Positions 16,464-23,223 of a DNA stretch of 33,991 bases are shown one piece after another; position 1 is the first letter of the stretch, and each line of letters opens with the position of its first letter. A program made the position numbers and the translations under genes. The notes under the pieces were generated by a model. It ran no database searches and was not told where the DNA came from. It saw only the letters and a list, made by a program, of their open reading frames with translations. The stretch comes from Actinomycetes bacterium (GTDB lineage Bacteria > Actinomycetota > Actinomycetes > Mycobacteriales > Mycobacteriaceae): positions 1 to 33,991 of the forward strand of contig JAHZIT010000148.1 of assembly GCA_022601275.1 (NCBI GenBank), in the 5' to 3' direction.

Positions 16464-16886
16464 ACAGAGCGCCCCTCGGGTGCCCGAATCAGTCGCGACC
16501 ACCACGTCGTCCACTCGGAGTTCGCAGACGAAGCCGGGGTCCTGCAGTGCCGGCGTCAAAGCGGTGGGTAGACCGGCGACGACCATCGCCCACTGCTCGG
16601 GGTTGGCGAGCATGGCTTCGAACACCCACGGTTTGCCCGGCCCGAGGTCGACAGTCGCGTTGGGGCTGTAAAGGTAGGGATTGTGGCTGTAGTCCGCCCA
16701 ATTCGGCGGTTCAGTGTCGCGGTAGTAGATCTCGGCGCCGAAGATGTCTTGACTGGCGCCCACGGTGTAGCGGACGTGATGTAGCGCTGGCTGGGCGTCC
16801 GCCGGCGGGCCTGCCGCGACGGCGCTGACCGTCAACACGCCGACCGCGGTTGCGACGGCAAACGAAAAGGGCCTGCAGGAAAGCAT
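16446..16886 (-). CDS. Exported MmpS-like small protein
   Basis: It has 146 residues with a signal peptide (PFSFAVATAVGVLTVSAVAAG, cleavage near ADAQPA). The mature part begins LHHVRYTVGAS, has IYYRDTEPPNWADYSHNPYLYSP in the middle and ends FVCELRVDDVVVATDSGTRGALCSLRNW. The late pattern of Cys, RVD-V and a second Cys near the end recalls the periplasmic domain of MmpS proteins, which have a Tyr-x-Val strand near the start and a C-x-IxVDG strand near the end. Here a signal peptide replaces the MmpS membrane anchor, and no MmpL transporter is adjacent. The resemblance is by eye only. Confidence 0.75.
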   Translation of the reverse strand: MLSCRPFSFAVATAVGVLTVSAVAAGPPADAQPALHHVRYTVGASQDIFGAEIYYRDTEPPNWADYSHNPYLYSPNATVDLGPGKPWVFEAMLANPEQWAMVVAGLPTALTPALQDPGFVCELRVDDVVVATDSGTRGALCSLRNW

Positions 16887-17007
16887 TTTCAGATTCTAGA
16901 GTGACGCTTCCCGCAATGTGTGGGGTTTGGCATCGGCCCCATCGACGCCCTGTCACCAGAGTGGGGTCGGCCAGCCTGGGGAAATGAGATGGCAGTTCGT
17001 GGCTCCG

Positions 17008-17052
17008 GCCCCCAGCCCAGGTCCCCCCAGTCCAGGTCCCCCCAGTCCAGGT
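17008..17052 (+). repeat. 15-bp tandem repeat, three copies, ahead of the GGDEF gene
   Basis: The unit CCCCCCAGTCCAGGT occurs at 17023-17037 and 17038-17052, with a near copy at 17008-17022. It lies in the 263-bp divergent spacer between the MmpS-like gene and the GGDEF gene. No function is evident beyond likely length variation between strains. Confidence 0.85.
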
Positions 17053-17058
17053 CATGGA

Positions 17059-17136
17059 CTATGAAGTGGAGCGATGTGCGTTCAGTTCGGGCATGATGAG
17101 CTTGTGCAGCTCGTTGGTGCCTCCATAACTGGTAAC
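17059..17136 (-). pseudogene. Decayed C-terminal end of an acyl-CoA dehydrogenase
   Basis: On the minus strand, a frame ending in a TAG at 17059-17061 reads SYGGTNELHKLIMPELNAHR. Acyl-CoA dehydrogenases end with the conserved YGGTNEIMKELIAR type motif, which follows the active-site loop, so this is a good match for the last 20-25 residues of one. Upstream sequence on that strand quickly loses similarity and overlaps the GGDEF gene start at 17150. It differs from the intact dehydrogenase at 1280, which ends in KIAPVSQE instead. Confidence 0.5.
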
Positions 17137-17149
17137 GGATAGCTCAGCA

Positions 17150-18451
17150 ATGGTCGCTCGGGTCGCGGGAGGCCTGCCCCCGGATGTCGGTCAAGCTTTG
17201 GAGGCTGCTGCGGCGCAGCAGAAACTTCTTCGCGAGGTGCTGGACACCATGTTGGATGCCTACTGGCAGATTGATGCCGGCGGCCGTGTGTTGGAGTGGA
17301 ACCGCGCGGCGGTTCAGATGTTCGGCTGGACCCGGGAGGAAGCAGTCGGGCGGCTGCTGACGGAGTTTCTGATCACCGCCGATCAGCGCGAATGGGTATC
17401 CGAGGACATCCGAGGCTATGTGGAATCCGGCCGCTCACCAACAGTCGGTCAGGTGTCGGCGTTCACGCTGCTGCGCAAGGACGGCACCGAGCTACCCGTC
17501 GAACTGATCGTGAATGCGGTCGGCTGCGGGCCGCAGCTGAACTTCAATGCGTTCGCTCGCGACATGACCGTGCTTTCTGAGGCTCGGGCTGCCCAGCGCA
17601 GCCGCGACGCGACCTTTGAAGCGGTGTTCGCCAACGCACCGATCGGGATTGCCGTCGTTGGTCTCAACGGCACCTTCGAGCGGGTGAACAAGGCGCTTTG
17701 CAGGATCACCGGATACGAAGAGCAGCAATTAGCCGAGCTGACGTTTCAGGACATCACCCATCCGGACGACCTCAATGCCGACGTGCATGAGGCGACCCGG
17801 CTGCTCAACGGCGAGATCACCAGTTATCAGATGGACAAGCGCTATTACGCCGTGGACGGGCACCTCATTTGGGTCCGGCTCTCAGCCTCCATCGTGCGCG
17901 ACGATGCCGGTCAGCCGCGCCACTTCATAGCTCACATCGAGGATATCTCCGCTCGTAGGCGCGACGAGGAGATGCTCAGGCGGCAGGCAACCATGGACAC
18001 TCTGACCGGTGTGCTGAACCGCAGCCGATTCCAGGAGGAACTTGCCCGTTATCAGGAGCTGGCGGCTCGCCACGGCTACCAGGATGAGGCGGCTGTGCTC
18101 ATGATCGACCTTGATGGCCTCAAGCAGGTCAACGACGAGAGCGGTCATGCGGCCGGTGATGACTACCTCAAAAGCGTGGCCGACACGATCACCCGGCGGC
18201 TGCGCCTCTCTGATGTGTTCGCCCGCATCGGCGGCGACGAATTCGCTGCCCTGCTGCCGCACACCTCAACCAGCTATGCCCAGAACCTGGCTCGGACACT
18301 GGCCGAGCAGGTGAAAGTCAAATCCCGCGGCAGCGTCAGCATCGGCATCGGCATGATGTCCCCCGGCCAGCTCGATGGTGCGCTGGAACGCGCTGACCTT
18401 GCCATGTATTACGCCAAACGGCACGGCAGAGGGCATACGTACGGACCCTGA
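17150..18451 (+). CDS. PAS-PAS-GGDEF diguanylate cyclase
   Basis: Predicted to make cyclic di-GMP from GTP; 433 residues, no membrane segments, likely cytosolic. The first PAS domain is about 25-140 (DAYWQIDAGGRVLEWN, MFGWTREE). The second, with its PAC end, is about 152-270 (GIAVVGLNGTFERVNKAL, HFIAHIEDIS). The GGDEF domain is about 275-430, with DTLTGVLNR, MIDLDGLKQVND and the intact GGDEF motif at 361-365. RLSD at 352-355 lies five residues ahead and fits the inhibitory product-binding I-site. There is no EAL or HD-GYP domain, so the gene should only synthesise the messenger. ATG 17150 is the only sensible start, since a stop lies eight codons upstream. The ligand of the PAS domains is unknown. 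Confidence 0.93.
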   Translation: MVARVAGGLPPDVGQALEAAAAQQKLLREVLDTMLDAYWQIDAGGRVLEWNRAAVQMFGWTREEAVGRLLTEFLITADQREWVSEDIRGYVESGRSPTVGQVSAFTLLRKDGTELPVELIVNAVGCGPQLNFNAFARDMTVLSEARAAQRSRDATFEAVFANAPIGIAVVGLNGTFERVNKALCRITGYEEQQLAELTFQDITHPDDLNADVHEATRLLNGEITSYQMDKRYYAVDGHLIWVRLSASIVRDDAGQPRHFIAHIEDISARRRDEEMLRRQATMDTLTGVLNRSRFQEELARYQELAARHGYQDEAAVLMIDLDGLKQVNDESGHAAGDDYLKSVADTITRRLRLSDVFARIGGDEFAALLPHTSTSYAQNLARTLAEQVKVKSRGSVSIGIGMMSPGQLDGALERADLAMYYAKRHGRGHTYGP

Positions 18452-18591
18452 CCTCAAAACCTTGGCATAACATTGCGGCCTCGTCCTTCGCTGACAGATT
18501 CGCGGGATCGCCACGCGGCGGAGGCGGGTATCGTCGCGTCAGCACTCACATGAAGAATGACATTCCAGCGACGTGTTCTGTGCGCATGCGT

Positions 18592-18604
18592 ACTTGCACC
18601 AAGT
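18592..18604 (+). promoter_or_regulatory. Small inverted repeat ahead of the Mce-associated operon
   Basis: ACTTG, three bases, CAAGT forms a five-base inverted repeat 19 nt before the GTG start and just upstream of the AGGAGG site (18613-18618). A perfect CGCATGCG palindrome lies at 18583-18590. The pair could be an operator or leader hairpin. Short palindromes occur by chance, so this is weak. Confidence 0.25.
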
Positions 18605-18623
18605 CAGACATTAGGAGGTCGGT

Positions 18624-19499
18624 GTGCGGTCTTTCAGGCGCCGTGAATCGGTGACCGACGCCGACCGCGTCGACGAACCGCCGGCGAATTCTGCGGCGGA
18701 TGCCGACCAGGCCCGAGCGCTTGCCGAGGAAGCGGAGGCCGAGGCAAAGGAGGCTGAGGCGACTGCTGCTGCTGCCCGCGCGCATGCGCGCGCGCTCCGA
18801 CTGCGTCGGGAAGCTCAACAGGCCGCCGACGTGCAGGACTCGAGCGACCGAATCGAGCCGGACACCGTGGACGCCGAGGTGGACGCGAGGGAGGTCGAGA
18901 CCGAAGCCGCAGAGCCGGGCGGCGACGCGAGCACCGGCCAGGTCGACGACAGCTCTCCCGGCGCTGACGAGGCGGCCGAACCGCCCACGAAGTCGCCGCG
19001 GCTTCGCCTGCCCCGCCCGACGTGGAAGGGGATTGCCGCCACGGTGGTTGTCCTCTGCACCGTGGCACTGCTGGCGGCCAGTGGCTATATGATCTGGAAC
19101 CACCGCCAGGCCGAGAAGTTGCAGGCGCGGAACGCGGAGTACGCCGCGGCGGCCCGGCAGGGTGTCGTGACATTGATGTCGTTGAACTTCACTCAGGCGC
19201 AGGAGGACGTCCAGCGCATCATCGACACCTCAACCGGACAGTTCAAGGACGACTTCGAGCAACAAGCGGCCGATTTTGTCGCCGTGGCGCAGGATTCGAA
19301 GGTCATCACCGACGTCACGGTCAACGCCACCGCGGTAGATTCGATGACCGACGATACGGCGGTCGTTCTGGTCGCGGCCTCGTCGCGGGTCACCAATTCT
19401 GCGGGGGCCGATCAAGAACCCCGGACATGGCGGCTCAGCGTCGGCCTGCAAAGAGAAGACGGACAGATCAAGATGGCGAAAGTCGAGTTCGTCCCGTGA
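18624..19499 (+). CDS. Mce-associated membrane protein (Mas/Mam type), first of a pair
   Basis: It has 291 residues. A cytosolic N-terminal region is acidic and Ala/Glu-rich, with a probable coiled coil (about 26-70, ARALAEEAEAEAKEAEA). A single membrane helix (about 136-158) leads to a periplasmic domain of about 130 residues that ends TWRLSVGLQREDGQIKMAKVEFVP. This is the layout of Mce-associated proteins, which follow mce operons in mycobacteria and help stabilise the transport complex (for example OmamA). GTG 18624 has a strong AGGAGG 5 nt upstream. The end overlaps the next gene by four bases (GTGA). It lies 3.2 kb beyond mceF rather than directly after it. Confidence 0.88.
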   Translation: MRSFRRRESVTDADRVDEPPANSAADADQARALAEEAEAEAKEAEATAAAARAHARALRLRREAQQAADVQDSSDRIEPDTVDAEVDAREVETEAAEPGGDASTGQVDDSSPGADEAAEPPTKSPRLRLPRPTWKGIAATVVVLCTVALLAASGYMIWNHRQAEKLQARNAEYAAAARQGVVTLMSLNFTQAQEDVQRIIDTSTGQFKDDFEQQAADFVAVAQDSKVITDVTVNATAVDSMTDDTAVVLVAASSRVTNSAGADQEPRTWRLSVGLQREDGQIKMAKVEFVP

Positions 19500-20152
19500 G
19501 CGACGAAGGCGCAACGGCGGCGCCCGAGAACAACGATGCCGAATCCGTTGCTGCCGAGCCCGAATCCGTTGCTGCCGAGCCCGAATCCGTTGCCGCCGAG
19601 ACCGAAACCGAGGCCGGGGACGTCCGCAACGTCGCCGACACCCCCGGCCCGCGTTCGGCGCGCAGCATGCGCTCCATGGCGGGTGTCATTCTGTTGGCTA
19701 CCGCGTTCATCGCGTCCGCGGCGCTGGCGGGATGGCTGTACCTCAACCAATATCGCCCGGATCAACAAACCGACGCAGCAGCGGCGAAGGTCGCGCTGGA
19801 CGCCGCCTCGAGTGGGACGGTCGCACTGCTGTCCTATGCCCCGGATTCACTCGACCAAGACTTCGCGGCAGCCAAATCCCGGCTGACCGGAGACTTCCTG
19901 GCGTATTACACGCAATTCACCGAACAGATCGTCACTCCGGCGGCCAGGGAGAAATCCGTCAAGACGGAGGCGGTCGTCGTGCGGGCCGCAGTGTCGACGA
20001 TCCAGCCCGATTCCGCCCAGGTCCTGGTCTTCATCAATCAGACCACCACGAGCAAGGAGAATCCAGACGGCGCATTCGCCGCTAGCAGCGTCAAGGTGGG
20101 CCTGAAGAGGATCGACGGCGTCTGGCTCATCGAGTCGTTCGACCCCGTATAG
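19496..20152 (+). CDS. Mce-associated membrane protein (Mas/Mam type), second of a pair
   Basis: It has 218 residues. The N-terminal tail is acidic, with the unit ESVAAEP repeated three times (residues 16-36). A membrane helix (about 62-84, AGVILLATAFIASAALAGWLY) is followed by a periplasmic domain that shares its plan with the upstream protein: a helix (DAASSGTVALLSYAPDSLDQDFA), then strands ending VGLKRIDGVWLIESFDPV. GTG 19496 overlaps the preceding stop by four bases. An IspD-like gene starts 18 nt after its stop, so the three are probably co-transcribed. Confidence 0.88.
   Translation: MSDEGATAAPENNDAESVAAEPESVAAEPESVAAETETEAGDVRNVADTPGPRSARSMRSMAGVILLATAFIASAALAGWLYLNQYRPDQQTDAAAAKVALDAASSGTVALLSYAPDSLDQDFAAAKSRLTGDFLAYYTQFTEQIVTPAAREKSVKTEAVVVRAAVSTIQPDSAQVLVFINQTTTSKENPDGAFAASSVKVGLKRIDGVWLIESFDPV
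19541..19603 (+). repeat. 21-bp tandem repeat, three copies, encoding ESVAAEP
   Basis: Copies at 19541, 19562 and 19583. The first two are identical and the third differs at two bases, so the array looks young. It keeps the frame of the second Mce-associated protein and lengthens its disordered cytosolic tail. Confidence 0.9.
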
Positions 20153-20170
20153 CGGTAGAGCCCCGGTGAA

Positions 20171-20914
20171 GTGATGGTTAGGGCGATTCTCCCTGTGCCC
20201 GTTGGGTTCGCCGAGCGTCGTGACGCCGTATTCACCTCCGTAGCCGGGATCTCGCCGTTGGCGCGGGTGGTCCGGGCGCTGGGAAGTCGGTGCGACGTTG
20301 TGGTCGCCGTGGCCGGCCCACTTTTTGATGCTGTTCGTGAAGTCCTTGGCGCAGAGCAGTATTCGATGGTTCGAGTGGTGCTGGCAGAGCCTCCCGGTGA
20401 GCGCGCGCAGTGTCTGGCGGCCGGATTGCAGGGGCTCGCCGGTGGCGCCGGCGCAGTGGTACACGACCTCGCCTGGCCGCTGGTGGGGGCCGCCACGGTA
20501 GATCGCATCGTTGCAACCCTTCGCAGCGGGGCAGTCGCGGTGATGCCGGCCGGCGCCGTCACCGACAGCGTCAAGGTGGTCAGCGCGGAAGGGTTGCTGA
20601 CAGGGACTCTGGATCGCTCGCAACTGCGCCGCGTGCAGTTCCCCCGCGGCTTCGATGCCGACTTGTTGGCCGGGCTGGTGAAACGAAGCGAATCGGGTCC
20701 GTTCGACGAACTCGAGGCAGTCCTGTCGGCGGGAACACCGCTGACCCTCATCGACTGTGACGAGGAAGCCCTGGGTGTCGAGTTACCCCGCGACGCCGAC
20801 TATCTGGCCGCCGTCATCGAGGGTCGACAGGACCTTTCCGGTCAGCGACACGACCGGGCAGGTCCGGGAGAAGACGTTGCGCGACAACGATATCCCGGGG
20901 ATACGTCACCTTGA
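20171..20914 (+). CDS. IspD-like protein with degraded nucleotide-binding site
   Basis: It has 247 residues and resembles the MEP cytidylyltransferase IspD along its length but with key losses. The N-terminal LAAGxGxR and Lys motif of the family is replaced by LPVPVGFAERRDAVF. The HDAARP loop reads HDLAWP, losing the Arg. The C-terminal N-x-KVT motif reads LGVELPRD, losing the Lys. It does keep VTDSVK and LDRSQL with QFPRGF, matching the dimer-arm part of IspD. By these signs it is unlikely to work alone as a cytidylyltransferase. It starts 18 nt after the second Mce-associated gene (GTG 20171; ATG 20174 is possible). Its last 101 bp overlap the convergent IspD-family gene, and the tail past about residue 218 looks like read-through beyond the usual family end. 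Confidence 0.75.
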   Translation: MMVRAILPVPVGFAERRDAVFTSVAGISPLARVVRALGSRCDVVVAVAGPLFDAVREVLGAEQYSMVRVVLAEPPGERAQCLAAGLQGLAGGAGAVVHDLAWPLVGAATVDRIVATLRSGAVAVMPAGAVTDSVKVVSAEGLLTGTLDRSQLRRVQFPRGFDADLLAGLVKRSESGPFDELEAVLSAGTPLTLIDCDEEALGVELPRDADYLAAVIEGRQDLSGQRHDRAGPGEDVARQRYPGDTSP

Positions 20915-21554
20915 GATTGGCGGCCCGGCCCCCGAATGTATGGATCTGCATGTCGGTGTACCGCTCGACGCATGACGCCGTGTCAGTGCCTTCGAACTCG
21001 TCGCGTTCGGCGCTGCGATAGGCGTGCAACAGCCCAGGCGCCCGGAACGCCTGCGGTGTCTGCACCCGGACCGCTGCGCCGAGGCCCGCTACGGATTCCG
21101 GGCCTGTCGTGCCTACTCGGACCAGCCCGGTGATCGGCAGGGCGGGCAATGCTCCGCCGAACTCGCGGGCGACTGAGATCGCGGTCTGAAACATTTCTGG
21201 CCCGGCCAGCGGCCGGGCTGCGTCGTGGATCGCGACCACATCCACCGCACCCGACTCGATGTCGGCAGCCAGATGCTGCAGCACATTGAACTCCGAGGCA
21301 TGCCTCGTGCTGCCGCCCTGGACCAGTTCCACCGGTGCGCCAGCGAGTTCGCACCGGACCGTGCCCAGCGCGAGCTCGAACTCTCCCGGGCGGAATACCA
21401 GCACCGTTCGCGCGACATCGGTGAGCCCCGAGAGGGTGGCCAGGGACCAGATCAACATGCTGCGCCCGGCCAACGGCAGGTAGGCCTTGTTTCCGTCGGC
21501 GCCCACCCGAGTGCCCAAACCGGCGGCCAACACCACGCCGACCGCCACGCCCAT
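20814..21554 (-). CDS. IspD-family nucleotidyltransferase
   Basis: Nucleotidyltransferase of the IspD family, 246 residues, from ATG 21554. It keeps the nucleotide loop VVLAAGLGTR with Lys in NKAYLPLAG, GGSTRHAS, IHDAARPL, VQTPQAF, GTDTAS and the C-terminal NLKVTYPRD. The expected DTxK of the dimer arm reads ITGLVRVG, and the Arg that normally precedes the QTPQ strand is missing. IspD makes CDP-methylerythritol in isoprenoid synthesis, but the M. tuberculosis IspD (Rv3582c) sits beside ispF elsewhere. No ispF is here, so this may be a paralogue with another role. It converges on, and overlaps, the IspD-like gene. It is divergent from ltrA (98-bp spacer). Confidence 0.82.
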   Translation of the reverse strand: MGVAVGVVLAAGLGTRVGADGNKAYLPLAGRSMLIWSLATLSGLTDVARTVLVFRPGEFELALGTVRCELAGAPVELVQGGSTRHASEFNVLQHLAADIESGAVDVVAIHDAARPLAGPEMFQTAISVAREFGGALPALPITGLVRVGTTGPESVAGLGAAVRVQTPQAFRAPGLLHAYRSAERDEFEGTDTASCVERYTDMQIHTFGGRAANLKVTYPRDIVVAQRLLPDLPGRVADRKGPVDPR

Positions 21555-21652
21555 GCACAGAACAGTAGCGCGGTGGGTGTGCCCGAAACGCTCACGCTGA
21601 CCTGCCGAGGGGGCAGAGGTACGGTCAACGCCCAGTGGGAAGGGGACGCTCG

Positions 21653-22918
21653 GTGAGCGAGGAACCGCAATCTGAGCCGACCGCGGGCCAGACACATCGG
21701 GTCCGACGGATGGTCGGACGTGATCCGCATGAGCCGAATCGAGCGGCGACACCGCTGGAGCTGCTCTTCGACCTCACCTTCGTCGTGGCATTCGGTATCG
21801 CCGCCGCGCAATTCGCGCACGTGCTGGCTGCGGGCCATATCGCCGCCGGGCTGGCCGGGTTCTTCTTCGCGATGTTCGGGGTCTGCTGGGCGTGGATCAA
21901 CTTCAGCTGGTTCGCCTCGGCCTACGACACCGACGACTGGATCTACCGCCTGATCACCATGCTGCAGATGGTCGGAGTGATCATTCTGGCGCTCGGCCTT
22001 CCGCAGTTGTATTCATCGATCGAACAAGGCGGCTACGTCGACAACGGTGTGGTCGTCGGTGGGTATGTGGTGATGCGGATCGCGATGGTGGGTCAGTGGT
22101 TGCGCGCCGCCAAGCACGACCCGCTGCGGCGTAAGGCCTGTCTGACCTATGCACTGTGGATCACCGTTGCGCAGATCGGCTGGGTCGCGGCCATCTCGGT
22201 CCACACCTCCGTTCGCGTCAACGTGGCGATAGTGCTGGCCCTGGTTCTCGTCGAGATGATGGGCCCGTTTGTCGCCGAGGGCCGGCTGGGCCGCACGCCG
22301 TGGCACGCCCACCACATCGTGGAAAGGTATGGACTGTTCACCATCATCGCCCTCGGCGAGGGTGTGGTCGGAACCGTCGCAACATTGACCGCGGTAGTGG
22401 ATGAGCAAGGCTGGTCCGTCGAGGCGGTGTTCATCGGTGTTGCGGGAATCGGACTGACGTTCGGCATGTGGTGGACCTATTTCATCGTTCCGCAGGCCGA
22501 CATCCTGCACGCCCGTAGGGAACTGTCCTTCGGGTTCGGCTACCTTCATCTCCTGGTGTTCGCGTCGATCGTGGCAACCGGAGCCGGGCTGCACACCGCG
22601 GCGTACTACATCGAGCACCGCTCGGAGCTGGGATCGGTCGCCACGGTGCTCACTGTCGTCATCCCGGTGGGTGTGTACATCCTGATGGTCTATCTGCTCT
22701 ACGCGTTGATGACGCGCACCATCCCTCTGTTGCACGTGCTGCTGCTCGCGGGCAGCGCGGCTCTGCTCGGATTGGCGGTTCTCCTGGCCGCCTGCGGTAT
22801 CTCGATGGCCAACTGCCTTCTGGTCGTCACCTTGGCGCCGGTGGTGTCGGTCGTGGGATACGAGGTGAGGGGCCACCGGTACGCGGCACAGGCAGTACGC
22901 AACCTGCACAAGGCTTAG
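21653..22918 (+). CDS. LtrA-family membrane protein
   Basis: Integral membrane protein of the low-temperature-requirement A family, about 421 residues with roughly 10-12 hydrophobic segments. The early motif TPLELLFDLTFVVAFG and the central HHIVERYGLFTIIALGEGVVG are the family hallmarks. The C-terminal half alternates hydrophobic segments and ends QAVRNLHKA. The family's biochemical role is not established. GTG 21653 is chosen because GGAAGGGGA lies about 7 nt upstream; a start at 21635 is open but has no ribosome site. It is a single gene, divergent from the IspD-family gene. Confidence 0.9.
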   Translation: MSEEPQSEPTAGQTHRVRRMVGRDPHEPNRAATPLELLFDLTFVVAFGIAAAQFAHVLAAGHIAAGLAGFFFAMFGVCWAWINFSWFASAYDTDDWIYRLITMLQMVGVIILALGLPQLYSSIEQGGYVDNGVVVGGYVVMRIAMVGQWLRAAKHDPLRRKACLTYALWITVAQIGWVAAISVHTSVRVNVAIVLALVLVEMMGPFVAEGRLGRTPWHAHHIVERYGLFTIIALGEGVVGTVATLTAVVDEQGWSVEAVFIGVAGIGLTFGMWWTYFIVPQADILHARRELSFGFGYLHLLVFASIVATGAGLHTAAYYIEHRSELGSVATVLTVVIPVGVYILMVYLLYALMTRTIPLLHVLLLAGSAALLGLAVLLAACGISMANCLLVVTLAPVVSVVGYEVRGHRYAAQAVRNLHKA

Positions 22919-22950
22919 CGTCCTGTCTCGTGCGATCCTTCCGGATCACG

Positions 22951-23100
22951 TCAGGTTTCGTTCGTAGCCGCGGGCAGCACGACCGCGATCTCTGCGCCGC
23001 CATAACGGAACAGAGAGTCCTGTTCGCGCAACTGCGATTTCAACAGTTGCGCAACCCTGCGCAGCGTTTCGCCCGGGCCGGGTGAGCCTGTCTGAGCCAT
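22951..23100 (-). pseudogene. Remnant of a GGDEF domain
   Basis: The 305-bp spacer between ltrA and the Rv2525c homologue holds a 49-residue frame on the minus strand. It reads GETLRRVAQLLKSQLREQDS followed by FRYGGAEIAVVLP. This matches the heart of a GGDEF domain (GD-x-x-LR-x-VA, helix, R-x-x-D, RYGGDEF-x-x-LP), with GGDEF changed to GGAEI. RxxD reads REQD, at the I-site position. An in-frame stop lies four codons before its ATG, and the rest of the domain is absent, so it is a fragment. It is not a copy of the GGDEF gene at 17150, whose motif region reads FARIGGDEFAALLP. Confidence 0.55.
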
Positions 23101-23223
23101 GGCCGGCTCTCACCTGCTCGTGCTTGCGGCAGGGAGAGGAGCGGGACAGGTCCACAATCTTCATGCAGTTGTGACCGGTGGTGATAACGCGAAATGTGAT
23201 GTGACTGTCGTACCCTGTGGCTC

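Noticed and set aside
17008..17052. CRISPR-like array
   Set aside because: Units are 15 bp with no spacers and no cas genes; it is a plain tandem repeat. No CRISPR array was seen elsewhere in the window.
16711..17055. Minus-strand frame starting with TWTGG repeats
   Set aside because: The start arises from the 15-bp tandem repeat, and the frame runs out of step with the MmpS-like gene, which has a proper signal peptide.
22919..22950. Terminator hairpin after ltrA
   Set aside because: GATCC / GGATC arms at 22934-22947 give only five pairs with no T-run, too weak to call.
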